A DNA stretch of 64,000 nt from Nonomuraea pusilla. GTDB taxonomy: Bacteria; Actinomycetota; Actinomycetes; Streptosporangiales; Streptosporangiaceae. Below the pieces are notes generated by a model. The model did no database searches, was not told the DNA's origin, and was given only the letters and a program-made list of their open reading frames with translations. The translations under genes and the position numbers were made by a program. Shown in pieces: positions 34,018 through 43,945 of this stretch; the stretch's first letter is position 1, and each line of letters starts with the position of its first letter. The stretch is from positions 62,001-126,000 of the forward strand of contig NZ_FOBF01000005.1 in the NCBI RefSeq assembly GCF_900109355.1. The letters are read 5' to 3'.

Positions 34018-34863
34018 TCAGTCCGGGAGGGCCGGCTCGACATGGTGACCGTCGTAGGGGAAGAGGTCGTCCCCGTGGTCGACGACGGTGCCGCACCGGT
34101 ATCGGACAAGCTCGGTCATCGACACCGGGTCGAGGCCCTCCTCGTCCTCCCCCCATTCGTTGTCGTCCGGGTTCAGGGCCTGGTCCACGTTGTAGTGCAA
34201 CTGGCCGCCGACCACGTAGTCCCGGCGGAAATCGGTCGACCACTGCGAGTTGTGCCCCCAGCCGTGCGAGAGGTCATGGGTGGGACGTGACCGGCGCCAG
34301 AAGGTCCAGTACAGAGTGGAGCGGTCGGCGACCCCGCGCACCAGGTGTCGCGCCCCGGCGGTGACGACCACCCCGGCCCGTCTCAGCAGCATCGAGCCCA
34401 CCAGGTAGCCGGGCCAGCGTTCCTCGTTGATGAAGGGGGGCTCGTCGGGGTCGTCGGCCTGCCGTACCTCGACGATCTCGTGGAAGAACGGGTGGAACGA
34501 CTGCCTGCCGATACGATCCGCGCCCAGCGCCTCGCAGAAGGCGGGATAGACGCCGGCCGGCGGGTAGCCCTCGTCCGGGGTCGCCGCCGAATCGTCCGGA
34601 GGATCCTGGTAGGTCAGGGTGAGCAGGTCGAGGACGCGGTTCACGGCGTACAAACGCGCCAGCGGGCTGTAGCCCCCCTCATGAGACAGCCCCAGGGGGA
34701 TCAGGTGACTTTCCGGCCTGCCCGCGTCCCGCACCTCCGCCGCGTGTGCCGGATGCTCCTCCAGCCACCGCAACAGCAGGCCGGTCAGCCCGTCGCCCTC
34801 GTGGGCGAGGATGCTCTCGTACAGGGAACGCCAGTGGTGACCCGAGTGAACGTCGTCGCTCAT
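34018..34863 (-). CDS. Hypothetical protein
   Basis: 281 residues from ATG 34863. Soluble, acidic, rich in aromatic residues and histidine (RSRPTHDLSHGWGHNSQW, YVVGGQLHYNVDQALNPDD). Looks like an actinomycete immunity- or effector-type cytoplasmic protein, but I do not recognise the family. Divergent from the secreted crystallin gene across 321 bp. Confidence 0.75.
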   Translation of the reverse strand: MSDDVHSGHHWRSLYESILAHEGDGLTGLLLRWLEEHPAHAAEVRDAGRPESHLIPLGLSHEGGYSPLARLYAVNRVLDLLTLTYQDPPDDSAATPDEGYPPAGVYPAFCEALGADRIGRQSFHPFFHEIVEVRQADDPDEPPFINEERWPGYLVGSMLLRRAGVVVTAGARHLVRGVADRSTLYWTFWRRSRPTHDLSHGWGHNSQWSTDFRRDYVVGGQLHYNVDQALNPDDNEWGEDEEGLDPVSMTELVRYRCGTVVDHGDDLFPYDGHHVEPALPD

Positions 34864-35041
34864 GTGCCCAGGGTCTTGGACGACGGCGTCTCACGCCACT
34901 CGCACCCGGCTCGCCAATAACGAACGCGCACGGCGCCCGCCGGTCTCGGCTGCCTGCCCGGCAACCGGCGGGACGGCTCGCCGGCCGCGCGTGAGCGCAC
35001 GGTCAAGTGATGCTCCGGCTCAACAGTTCACGCTCGGAGTA

Positions 35042-35070
35042 TTGGACCGGAGAAGCAGTGATGTTACTTT
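35042..35070 (+). promoter_or_regulatory. Sigma-70-like promoter for the crystallin gene
   Basis: TTGGAC, a 17-base spacer and TACTTT lie about 115 bp before the crystallin start, in the 321-bp divergent gap 34864-35184. No other feature is visible in that gap. Confidence 0.5.
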
Positions 35071-35184
35071 CAGTTACGGAGCCACTCCGATGGGTCACGG
35101 AAAGGCGCAAGGGGCGGTTCCGTCAGGACGCGACGTCACCAACAGCCGGGGCCGTGCGCGCCGGTCTCCCCAGAAGGAGAGTCT

Positions 35185-35538
35185 GTGATCTCGAAGAGCA
35201 AGAAGAACGCCCGATCCCTCGCCGTGGCGCTCGCCGCAGTCGCCGCCTTCACCGTCGCCATCCCGGGCGGCACCGCCTTCGCCATCGACCACGTCCAATG
35301 CGTCGGCGGCGAGAACTTCCTGAAGATCTGGTCGCACCTCGACGGCCGCCAGAGCGTCGACTGTTACGCCAACGCCGGAAAGACCGACTTCGGCGGATGG
35401 TGGGTCGACCGGATCTCCACGGGCAACAACGACCTGATCTACTACGACGCCAACGGCGACTCGGTGAAGATCGAACGCTGGCACGACGTCACCTTCCCGA
35501 ACCGTCCTCCGAAGGTCGTCGCCATCCAGATCCTGTGA
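35185..35538 (+). CDS. Secreted beta/gamma-crystallin-like protein
   Basis: 117 residues from GTG 35185 after AGAAGGAG. A Sec signal peptide (basic start, hydrophobic core, AFA at 31-33) precedes an 84-residue domain with Cys39 and Cys60, probably one disulfide, and Greek-key-like GGWWVDRISTGNN and IYYDANGDSVKIERW. It resembles the crystallin-fold family that contains the Streptomyces killer-toxin-like protein and metalloproteinase inhibitors. The gene converges with cassette 3. Secreted toxin or inhibitor is possible; function not shown. Confidence 0.75.
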   Translation: MISKSKKNARSLAVALAAVAAFTVAIPGGTAFAIDHVQCVGGENFLKIWSHLDGRQSVDCYANAGKTDFGGWWVDRISTGNNDLIYYDANGDSVKIERWHDVTFPNRPPKVVAIQIL

Positions 35539-35630
35539 CACGGCGCCATCCGGCTGCCGCCGAAATCGCTGGCCATCCTCGTCGCAGAACGCCGGCTCCT
35601 TCAGCGACCGGCGGAACAACCATTCCGGGC

Positions 35631-36059
35631 TCAGGTGGCGATGGCGCGTACGACGACGCCGACGAGCCGCTTCTCCGCGACCAGGCCGTAGTCCCGCGAG
35701 TCACGGCTGACGTCGGGGTTGTCTCCCAGGATCGCCATCCATCCCGGAGGAACCTGTGCGTCCGATGGCGACGGTACGCGCTCCGGCACGAGATCCCCTG
35801 GTAGCGCGGCCAACCGCTTGATCACGTAGCCGGTACGCGCTCGTGGGCCCGCCATCCGCGCGTCCGGCACGACGACCACGATGTCGCCCACTCTCAGCCG
35901 CGACAGGGGTGCCCGGCGCACCAGCAGACGGTCGCCGGGAAGCAGGGTGGGCGCCATGCTGAAGCCCGTGACCGTGGCCAGCATGAACCTGCGGCGCAGC
36001 ACCGCGACGAAGGCCGCCACGCCGGAACCCATCAGGAGTACTGCAATCACGGCCTGCAC
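35631..36059 (-). CDS. S26 family signal peptidase, cassette 3
   Basis: 142 residues from GTG 36059. N-terminal anchor (about 3-20), SMAPT with Ser34, GDRLLV, VIKRLAALPGD with Lys81, and LGDNPDVSRDSRDYG. The Ser/Lys dyad is intact. Last gene of the cassette 3 minus-strand order thioredoxin-like, ABC, peptide, S26, separated from the peptide gene by a strong hairpin. Predicted to cut the peptide leader at its AxA site (inference). Confidence 0.87.
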   Translation of the reverse strand: MQAVIAVLLMGSGVAAFVAVLRRRFMLATVTGFSMAPTLLPGDRLLVRRAPLSRLRVGDIVVVVPDARMAGPRARTGYVIKRLAALPGDLVPERVPSPSDAQVPPGWMAILGDNPDVSRDSRDYGLVAEKRLVGVVVRAIAT

Positions 36060-36126
36060 GGAAGACGCCTCACTGATCGCCGAGTCGCACTGCGGGCATC
36101 CGGATCACGGCTGCCCTTTCTGAGGT

Positions 36127-36162
36127 GGAGGCGGCCGCCGACTCCGGCCGGCGGCCGCCTCC
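36127..36162 (-). terminator. Strong hairpin between peptide 3 and its S26 gene
   Basis: GGAGGCGGCCGC, a 12-base loop and GCGGCCGCCTCC form a perfect 12-bp GC stem, 13 bases after the peptide stop codon. It would end most transcripts after the peptide and let only some continue into the S26 gene, giving more peptide than protease. Confidence 0.7.
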
Positions 36163-36175
36163 GCCCGCGTGTCAG

Positions 36176-36382
36176 CTAGCAGCGGCCGTCGTACACCTTC
36201 GTGGTGCAGCCGCCGCAGGTGGTCCCCGTGCTGTCGCAGCCGCGGTCGCACCACCGGTAAACGGAATAGCTACCGCTGCAGTAGCAGAATTCCCTCCAGG
36301 TCGTGCAGGCGGCTTGAGCAGTGATTTCCGGGACGAAGGCCGATAAAATCCGGTCACCGAGCGCGTGGAAGAGTCGCAGCAT
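36176..36382 (-). CDS. Eight-cysteine precursor peptide, cassette 3
   Basis: 68 residues from ATG 36382 after GAGGGAG. The leader keeps R3, L8, D10, R11 and P18. Ala22-Gln23-Ala24 is an AxA site before Ala25-Cys26. Core cysteines are 26, 33, 35, 45, 49, 56, 59 and 68; the last residue is Cys. CYCSG at 33-37, Arg43 and Cys45 match cassette 1 at identical positions. Predicted 44-residue, four-disulfide product. Here the gene lies after the exporter and has its own promoter-like sequence. Confidence 0.85.
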   Translation of the reverse strand: MLRLFHALGDRILSAFVPEITAQAACTTWREFCYCSGSYSVYRWCDRGCDSTGTTCGGCTTKVYDGRC

Positions 36383-36439
36383 GCTCTACTCCCTCGTGAA
36401 TTGACGGGCCGCTTTTCGAGATGCCGGCACGCATCGTCT

Positions 36440-36447
36440 GATCTTGA
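36440..36447. promoter_or_regulatory. Shared octamer upstream of peptide 3
   Basis: GATCTTGA on the plus strand (TCAAGATC toward the peptide gene), 58 bp before the peptide start, also present before peptides 1 and 2. If the promoter at 36461-36490 is right, it lies just inside the transcript. Confidence 0.35.
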
Positions 36448-36460
36448 CCCGTTTCGATCC

Positions 36461-36490
36461 ACAGTAGAGATCGGTTCGGGTTCTGGTCAA
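36461..36490 (-). promoter_or_regulatory. Promoter-like sequence for peptide 3
   Basis: Read on the minus strand: TTGACC (36490-36485), an 18-base spacer, TACTGT (36466-36461). The -35 box overlaps the exporter stop codon. A transcript from here would have a 5' leader of about 72 bases and would make the peptide independently of the exporter. Confidence 0.5.
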
Positions 36491-38289
36491 TCGCGGTATC
36501 CGGCGGCCTGGAGGGAGAACAATTCGGCGTAGGGCCCTGGCGCCGCGACCAGTTCGTCGTGCCGCCCGGCCTGCACCACGGCGCCGGCGTCGAGCACCAG
36601 GATGAGGTCCGCATCGCGGATCGTGCCGAGGCGGTGCGACACCAGCAGGCTGGTGCCGCCGTCGCGCAGCCGTTGGAAGCCCTGGTGGATCTCGTGTTCG
36701 GCCTCGGCGTCGAGGCGCGCGCTCGGCTCATCGAGGATGAGCAGGTCACGACCGCCCCGCAGGAAGCTGCGCGCGATGGCGAGACGTTGCCACTGTCCGC
36801 CGGAGAGCATGGTGCCCGGCGTGGTTCCGTTCAGTTCGTCGCCGGCGAAGTAGATGCGGCTGAGCAGCGTGTCGTACCCCTGCGGGAGCGTGCGCACCAT
36901 GTCGTGCACGCCCGCGTCCCGCGCGGCGGTCTCGATGCGCGACCGATCCGTCAGGGCCTCGACATCACCGATGCCGATGTTCTCGGCGGCCGACAACTCA
37001 TAGGAGACGAAGTCCTGGAAGACCCCCGCGATGCGGGCGCGCAACTGCACCGGGTCGAGGTCGCGCAGGTCGACGCCGTCCCAGAGGATCGAGCCGCGAT
37101 CCGGGTCGTAGTAGCGGCACAACAGCTTGATGATCGTGCTCTTGCCGGCGCCGTTGTAGCCGACGAGGGCGATCGCCTGCCCGCTGGGGATCGTCATGGT
37201 GACGCCGCGCAGCACCCACGGGAGATCCTCACGGTACCGGAACCAGACGTCACGCAGCTCGATGCCGTGCCGCAGCGGCGACACCGGACAGGGGTGGGCC
37301 GGCACCGGCAGATCCGGCTCCGCTTCCACGACGGCGAGGTAGTGACTGAACATCAGCAGCTGGGTGTGCGCTCCGGCCAGATCGCGCACCATGCCGAGCA
37401 AGGCCGCCTGCACGGCGGCGACCGCGGCTACCAGCATGGACACATCACCGACGGACACCGTTCCGTTGGCCGCGGCGTTGACCACCCAGACCAGGCAGCC
37501 GCCCGCCACCGCGGTCGAGAGCACGGTGAGCAGCGCCTCCGTGCTGAGGGCCCGCCGGTCCATCGCCCGCTGCACCTTGTTCGCGGTACGGCGTTCACCG
37601 AGCATCCGTTCCCTGAGAAAGGAACCGACGCCGAACAGCCTGATCTCGGTGGCCGCCTCGACATCGGAGAGCAACTGGCCGTAGAAGAGCTCGCGCCGCT
37701 CGATCGGTCCCACGGTGTTCATCGCCTCGGCCCTCCGGCGCGCGAGAGCGAACTCGGCGCCGACGGCGGGGAGCGCACCGACCAGGACGGCGATCGCCAG
37801 AGCAGGGCTGACGGTGACCAGGGAGACGACGAACCCCGCGGTCACCAGGACCTGCTGGAGCAGGTTCAAGCTCACGGCCACGATCTCCGCCGGCCCCGAC
37901 CCGCCGGTGTGACGGGCGAAGCGCAACCGATCCGCGAACTGCGGGTCCTCGAACCGTCCCAGGCCGACCAGCCGGTTGACCGCGGCGTAGAGCTGGTCGA
38001 GGGCGGCGAGCGCGACGATTCGTCCCTGCTCGGCCCGCAGATAGCGCAGCACCTGCGCCAGCAGCGCGGTCATGACGCCCGCGGCGACCAGACCGGCGAT
38101 CGGCCACGCCAGGTGCGCGGGTCCGCCGGGTGTGCTCAGCTGATCGAAGACGACCTTCGTCAGCCACGCCACGGCGACGGGCGCGCCTGCGCCCAGCACC
38201 GTCAGCACGAGCTGAGCGATCGTGGTACGCGCCGCGACCCGCCAGGCCAGCCGCCAGGCGGCGACGGCCACCCGCATGCCGGTGGTCAC
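36487..38289 (-). CDS. Fused permease-ATPase ABC exporter, cassette 3
   Basis: 600 residues from GTG 38289, overlapping the thioredoxin-like stop by GTGA. Six-helix membrane domain with RFEDPQFADRL; ATPase with Walker A GYNGAGKST (about 375), LSGGQWQRLAIARSF, Walker B LLILDEPSA and LVSHRLG. No C39 peptidase domain. Same architecture as in cassettes 1 and 2. Predicted cargo: the peptide at 36176-36382. Confidence 0.88.
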   Translation of the reverse strand: MTTGMRVAVAAWRLAWRVAARTTIAQLVLTVLGAGAPVAVAWLTKVVFDQLSTPGGPAHLAWPIAGLVAAGVMTALLAQVLRYLRAEQGRIVALAALDQLYAAVNRLVGLGRFEDPQFADRLRFARHTGGSGPAEIVAVSLNLLQQVLVTAGFVVSLVTVSPALAIAVLVGALPAVGAEFALARRRAEAMNTVGPIERRELFYGQLLSDVEAATEIRLFGVGSFLRERMLGERRTANKVQRAMDRRALSTEALLTVLSTAVAGGCLVWVVNAAANGTVSVGDVSMLVAAVAAVQAALLGMVRDLAGAHTQLLMFSHYLAVVEAEPDLPVPAHPCPVSPLRHGIELRDVWFRYREDLPWVLRGVTMTIPSGQAIALVGYNGAGKSTIIKLLCRYYDPDRGSILWDGVDLRDLDPVQLRARIAGVFQDFVSYELSAAENIGIGDVEALTDRSRIETAARDAGVHDMVRTLPQGYDTLLSRIYFAGDELNGTTPGTMLSGGQWQRLAIARSFLRGGRDLLILDEPSARLDAEAEHEIHQGFQRLRDGGTSLLVSHRLGTIRDADLILVLDAGAVVQAGRHDELVAAPGPYAELFSLQAAGYRD

Positions 38290-38837
38290 AGGACCGCGGA
38301 CTCGGAAAGGACGTCGGCCCGGAACCCTGCCGCCGCGAGGACGCCGTCCTGGCCCATGAGGCAGAAGCCCGGGTATCCGCGGAGGCCGAACGCCGTGGAC
38401 ATCTCGCCGTCGACGTCCGCCTCGGTGACGATCTGCGCGACCCCGCTCAGCTCCTCGCGCAGGGCTCCGAGCTCCTCGGGCGAGCCCAGCAGCACCGCTA
38501 TCACGTCGTCGCGCCCGCCTGGCAGGCCGGACGCGTACCGGATGAAGGCGGGCTTGTGCTCCTCACAGGCCGGGCAGCGGGGCGAGAAGAAGGCCACGAG
38601 CATGCCCTGCCGCAGGTCAGCACGGGTCACCACCCGGTCGTCGCCCGTCACGACGCGGAAGTCGCCGACCCGGGCCCCGGCGGGCAGGGTGATCTCGTCC
38701 TGCCCGGAGGACTGCCCGCTCCGCCGGTTGATCAGCTCGGTGTGCTCGCGAAGCCGCCGGATCACTGCGACGGTGAGCACGAGATTAAGCAGGCAAATGA
38801 CGCAGAGAATCGCTAATGCTGCCCAGACGACTGGCAT
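38286..38837 (-). CDS. Membrane-anchored thioredoxin-like protein, cassette 3
   Basis: 183 residues from ATG 38837 after AAGGA. N-terminal helix (about 4-24), then AVIRRLREHTELI as in the other cassettes, active site RCPACEEH near residue 87 and cis-proline loop GYPGF. Predicted to act outside the membrane on the disulfides of peptide 3. No MauE-like gene is present beside cassette 3. Confidence 0.86.
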   Translation of the reverse strand: MPVVWAALAILCVICLLNLVLTVAVIRRLREHTELINRRSGQSSGQDEITLPAGARVGDFRVVTGDDRVVTRADLRQGMLVAFFSPRCPACEEHKPAFIRYASGLPGGRDDVIAVLLGSPEELGALREELSGVAQIVTEADVDGEMSTAFGLRGYPGFCLMGQDGVLAAAGFRADVLSESAVL

Positions 38838-39043
38838 GGCGAAATCCTTAATAATTGATCCCTTCCAGAGCGGCCAGGATAGTACAGGTCTAGCCGCGCG
38901 AAACTGACCATAGTGGTCAGCGGAGCATGTTCTACGCATATCGCGTCAACGGTCAACGAGGCCGTTCGGCACGGCGAACCGGACGCGGCATTTACCGGGC
39001 CGTCAATTGATGACTCCGGCGTGATCGAGCTCGCACCTGATCG

Positions 39044-39325
39044 TCAGCTGCCGCTGTGCGGTGGTGCGGCAGGTAGTCGCACCGTGACGCGGAGCCCGCC
39101 GGCGGAGCGGAGGGCGAGGGTGAGGGTTCCGTCGTGTGCGCGGGTGATGCTCTTGACGACGGCCAGGCCCAGGCCGACACCTTGCGAGGATCCACCCCCC
39201 ACGAGACCGAACACCAGCAGGAACACCCACGCGGCGGCGAGCAGCAAGGCGCCGGCAAGCATGAGGAACGCGGCGTGGCTGAGGGTGAGCTTGAAGCGAA
39301 CGCTCAACCCGGGCGCCCTGTCCAC
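39044..39325 (-). pseudogene. Histidine kinase collapsed by an internal deletion
   Basis: From GTG 39325 (GGGGAGGGG upstream) the frame begins LSVRFKLTLSHAAFLMLAG, a typical sensor kinase first membrane helix, but then jumps directly to GVGLGLAVVKSITRAHDGTL, the G-box end of the kinase ATPase domain, and stops at 93 codons. The sensor, HAMP, His box and N-box are missing with the frame preserved. Its response regulator is absent. It probably once controlled the ABC pair on its right. Confidence 0.8.
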
Positions 39326-39479
39326 GATCCCCTCCCCACGCGCTCCAAGAGGTCTTCGGCGCCGCCGACACCGCCTTCGGCGCGATGTCGCAGGCGCTGA
39401 GGCTACGAGCCCGGACATATCGCCGGCGTATCGAAAAACGCATACGTGCCGACAACACCACGCCGCCTTGACTGGCGGC

Positions 39480-40165
<686 letters not shown>

Positions 40166-40166
<1 letters not shown>

Positions 40167-42577
40167 TGCGTACCGTCTTCCTGGCGTCACTGCGCACCCA
40201 CATCCCCAGGTACGCCTCAGCGGCGATCGCGGTCGCCGTCGCAGTCGCCTTCGTCGTCGTGGTCGGCGTGCTCACGTCCGGGGCGCAGAGCGGACTCATG
40301 GACGGCCTGGGGGCGCCGTACCGCAATGCCGACCACGTGGTCTCGGCGGCGAGGTGGCCGTCGTCCGAGCTGGACCCGAAGGCCGCGATCGCCTTCACCG
40401 AGCGACACGGCGACGGCGCGGCCGCGACCGGCCGGGCGTCGCTGCCGGTGCGCGTGAACGGCCGACGGCTCCCCGAAGCGACCGTGGGGCCGATCGCCAC
40501 CTCGGAGGAGTGGCGCTGGCAGAAGCTCAGCTCGGGTCGCTTCCCGGCAGGCACGGGCGAGGCGGTCGCGGACGTGTACGTCGCCTCGGCCGAGAACATC
40601 GAGGTCGGCGACCGGGTTCGGATCGGCGAGGGCGCCGCCGCGCGCGACGTACGAGTGGTCGGTCTCGTGCTGTCGCCCTCGCCCCCGGCCCAGGCCTCGA
40701 TGTACGTCACCTGGCCGCAGCTGCTGCAGTGGCGCGACCACCTCCATCTGAACGCGGTGGCGGTGCGCGGCGAGGTGGGTCAGCTCCCGGGAGGCGCGAA
40801 GGCGCAGCCGCCGGAGGGGTTCGCGGCGGAGCGGCTGACCTACGTCCAGAACAGGGTGGACAGCTTGTCGGTGATGCTGCTGCTGTTCGCTGGCATCGCG
40901 CTCTTCGTCTCGGCCCTGGTCATCGCGAACACGTTCTCCATCCTGTTCGCGCAACGACTCCGCGACTTCGCACTGCTGCGCTGCATCGGCGCGACCCGGC
41001 AGCAGGTGGTGCGTTCGGTACGCCGCGAGGCGGCCGTCGTCGGGGTGCTCGCGTCGCTGACCGGGACACTGGTCGGTCTCGGCCTCGGCCACGGGCTGAT
41101 CGCCCTGATCAACGCCCTCGCGCCCACCGTCCCGATGGGCGCCGCCGGGCTGCCCGTGCCCTGGCTGCTGGGCGGGTTCGGCGTCGGCCTGGTGGTCACC
41201 ATGGTCGCGTCCTGGTTGCCGACCCGGCGTGTGGTCCGGGTGAGCCCGCTGGCGGCGCTGCGCCCCGACACCGCGGTCGACGCGCACACGGCCACCGGTC
41301 TGGTGCGGCTGGCGCTCGCGGCGCTCCTCCTGGTCACCGGGCTGGTCCTGCTCGGGACGGCGATGGTCCAGGGCAGTACGGCCCTCATGGTGGCAGGCGG
41401 AGGATCGGTGTTCGCCGGCGTACTCCTCTTCGGGCCGGTGCTCGTTCCCCGCCTGGTTCGAATCACCGGCGCGCTGCTCGGGCCCGCCGGGCGGCTGGCC
41501 ACCAGGAACGCTGTGCGCAACCCGCGGCGGACCGCCACCACCACCGCCTCCCTGCTGGTCGGCGTCACCCTGACGACCGCCGTACTCACCGGCATGGCCA
41601 CCTGGCGTTCGTCCCTGAACGAGCAGATCGGTCGGGACCACCCCATCGATGTGGCACTCACCTCGGCCGAGGGGCCGGTCGCCACCGACCTCCTCGACCG
41701 GGTACGTCGCACTCCCGGTGTCGAGCGGGCCATTTCAGTGGACGGCGCCGTCGCCCGGGTGGCCGGGCTCGGCGAACCGATCCCGGTCGTCACCGCGCCG
41801 GCCGCGGAGCAGGTGGCCCGCGACGGCGGGGCGTTCGCACGGGTCGAGCCGGGGAAGATCAGGATCGATTCCGAGGCCTTCGGCAAGGGCCTGAGTCTCC
41901 GGCCCGGTGACCGGGTCACGGTACGCGTCGGCGACCGATGGGCCCAGTTGCGGGTCGCCGTCGGCACCGGCTGGGGCCCGGCGGGCGTGGTAGCGCCCGA
42001 AACGCTGGCGACGCTCACCGACACCCCCGAACCGCATGCCATCTGGATCCGCGCCTCCTCCGGCGCCGACCCTGCTCGACTCGGCGGTGACCTCGACGAA
42101 CTCGCGGACCCGGTCGGCGCGACGGTCGAGAACGGGTTGCGGACCTGGGAGTCGCTGGACCAGCAGTTGGGAATCTACACCTGGTCAGCGCTCGGCCTGC
42201 TCGGCATCGCCGTCGTGATCGCCCTGATCGGGATCGCGAACACCCTGGGGCTCTCCGTACTCGAACGCGCCCGCGAACACGCGATGCTGCGCGCGCTCGG
42301 GCTCACCCGCAGGCAACTGCGGCGGATGCTGGTGACCGAGGCAGTGCTGCTGTCAGTGGCGGCCACCCTGCTCGGCACCGTGATCGGCGTCGGGTTCGCC
42401 TGGGTCGGCTACGAGACGATCGTGAAACGGGCTCTCAGCGACGCCACCATGCACGTCCCCTGGCCATCACTCGGCATCGTCGTCCTCACCACCGCTCTGG
42501 CCGGACTCCTCGCCGCCGTCCTCCCGGCACGCCGGGCCGCCCAGGTGACCCCGGCCGCAGGCCTGTCCCTCGACTGA
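40166..42577 (+). CDS. FtsX-type ABC transporter permease
   Basis: 803 residues from ATG 40166. Two FtsX domains with large outer loops: helices near 15-36, 245-270, 295-325 and 345-365, then near 395-450 and three at the C-terminus, with LRCIGATRQQVVRSV and LRALGLTRRQLRRML segments after the respective helices. Works with the preceding ATPase, likely in efflux or envelope stress; antimicrobial-peptide resistance is one common role. Confidence 0.9.
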
Positions 42578-42599
42578 CACCTTCCTCAACCACTTGGCC

Positions 42600-42790
42600 G
42601 GCAGTTGCTCGACCGACCGAACTGGTGCTCTGAGATCACCCACCATCTCGGCTACGACAAGCACGGGCGAAGCGGAGGCGAGACGGGTGACACCCGCAAC
42701 GGCAGCCGGCCTCCGACGGCATCAAGACCGCGCTCGCCGACGTCGGGCCGGTCGAGATCAACGCGCCCCGCGCCGCCCCCGGCTGGCGCG
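42600..42790 (+). pseudogene. IS256-family transposase fragment
   Basis: Plus-strand pieces ITHHLGYDKH, GDTRNGS and, after a frame change, TALADVGPVEINAPR match in order the N-terminal third of Mutator-type (IS256) transposases. The DDE catalytic domain is missing. No terminal repeats were found. Confidence 0.7.
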
Positions 42791-43072
42791 GCTTCACCAC
42801 GACCAGCAACGGCCTGCGTATCCTGCACGACCTCCACCGGGCCCTGCTGCACCCGACCGAAGACGCGGTCTTGGCACCCGTCACCGAGGCCGCCATCCAT
42901 GCACGGCACCTACCTCGTTGAGCTTTTACACCGCTCCGAGGATGCGACCTGCCCCCAACCGTGACCTGCTCTGCCCTCATCCATTTTGGTGTTCCCTGAT
43001 CGGATATTTCAGGCACAATCATCACGGAAGAACCATTGGTCACCTTGTGCTCATCAAGCCTATGATTTCCGG

Positions 43073-43690
43073 ATGTCCCCTCGATCCGCTATACCGCTTC
43101 TGCTGGTTCTCGGTCTCCTCGCTGGCTGTGGCATGGCCGCGGAAAGCGGCACGGGCGGCATCGTGCCCTCAAAGCCGGAGGACGCGGCGGCGGAGACGAT
43201 CCAAGGACGTTGGTGGACGTGGGCGGCCTCCGAAGCCGAGAGCACGAATCCTGTGATGGACACGACAGGGGAGTTCTGCGATCGGAACCAGCCAGAGGAC
43301 GTGTGGTTTCTCGCTGGGACCTTTGGCGGCACCTTGCAGCGCACATGCAGGGTTCCCGCGGGAAGACCGGTGGTCTTCCCGCTAGTGAATCTGACCGGCA
43401 CCGAGGCGCAATGCAGGGAGTTCATGGCCACAGCGAAAGGCAAGGCCACCCTTGACGACAAGGCGATCACGCCGGAACGGATGGAGGACGACAACGTCAC
43501 CGTGACAGGTGTAGCGGGCAATCCTCTCACCGGTGAGGAGGGAACGACCACGTCATACGCTTGTGGTGCTTGGGTACGCCTCCCGCCACTGAAGGCCGGC
43601 CGTCACAAACTGACCATTCGCGGGTCCTCCGGAGACTTCCGCACCGGCGTTGACTACACGCTTGTCGTCGGAACCGACCAGCGGTCATGA
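43073..43690 (+). CDS. Predicted lipoprotein of unknown function
   Basis: 205 residues from ATG 43073. The lipobox LLAGC puts Cys19 at the mature N-terminus. The outer domain has four or five cysteines (FCDRN, RTCRVP, QCREF, YACGAW) and WWTWAASEAESTNPV. No family recognised. AT content around it is higher than in the rest of the window, in line with a transferred region. Confidence 0.7.
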   Translation: MSPRSAIPLLLVLGLLAGCGMAAESGTGGIVPSKPEDAAAETIQGRWWTWAASEAESTNPVMDTTGEFCDRNQPEDVWFLAGTFGGTLQRTCRVPAGRPVVFPLVNLTGTEAQCREFMATAKGKATLDDKAITPERMEDDNVTVTGVAGNPLTGEEGTTTSYACGAWVRLPPLKAGRHKLTIRGSSGDFRTGVDYTLVVGTDQRS

Positions 43691-43945
43691 GTACATCTTG
43701 AGGATTCGAGGACCGATCAGAAGGGATCGCCGTCTACCGCTTCGCCCGCGCGGTTACTCCGAACCCGCCCGGCCTACCTGGAGCAGCGTGGACCAACAAG
43801 CCCAAGTCCCTCACGACGACTGACCAGAAGGACACGGCAGAGAAGCCGACAGAATCAGCCCAGCTCAGCCGCCTCAAACAAAATTGACAGGTTCGGAAGT
43901 TATGTAAATCCCGCTAAAGTGACGTGATCGTCAGGGGGAGGCGGC

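Noticed and set aside
36176..36382. Cys-rich peptides as zinc-ribbon or ferredoxin-like proteins
   Set aside because: The leader with AxA site, the C-terminal Cys and adjacent export and disulfide genes fit a secreted peptide better; spacing does not match known metal sites.
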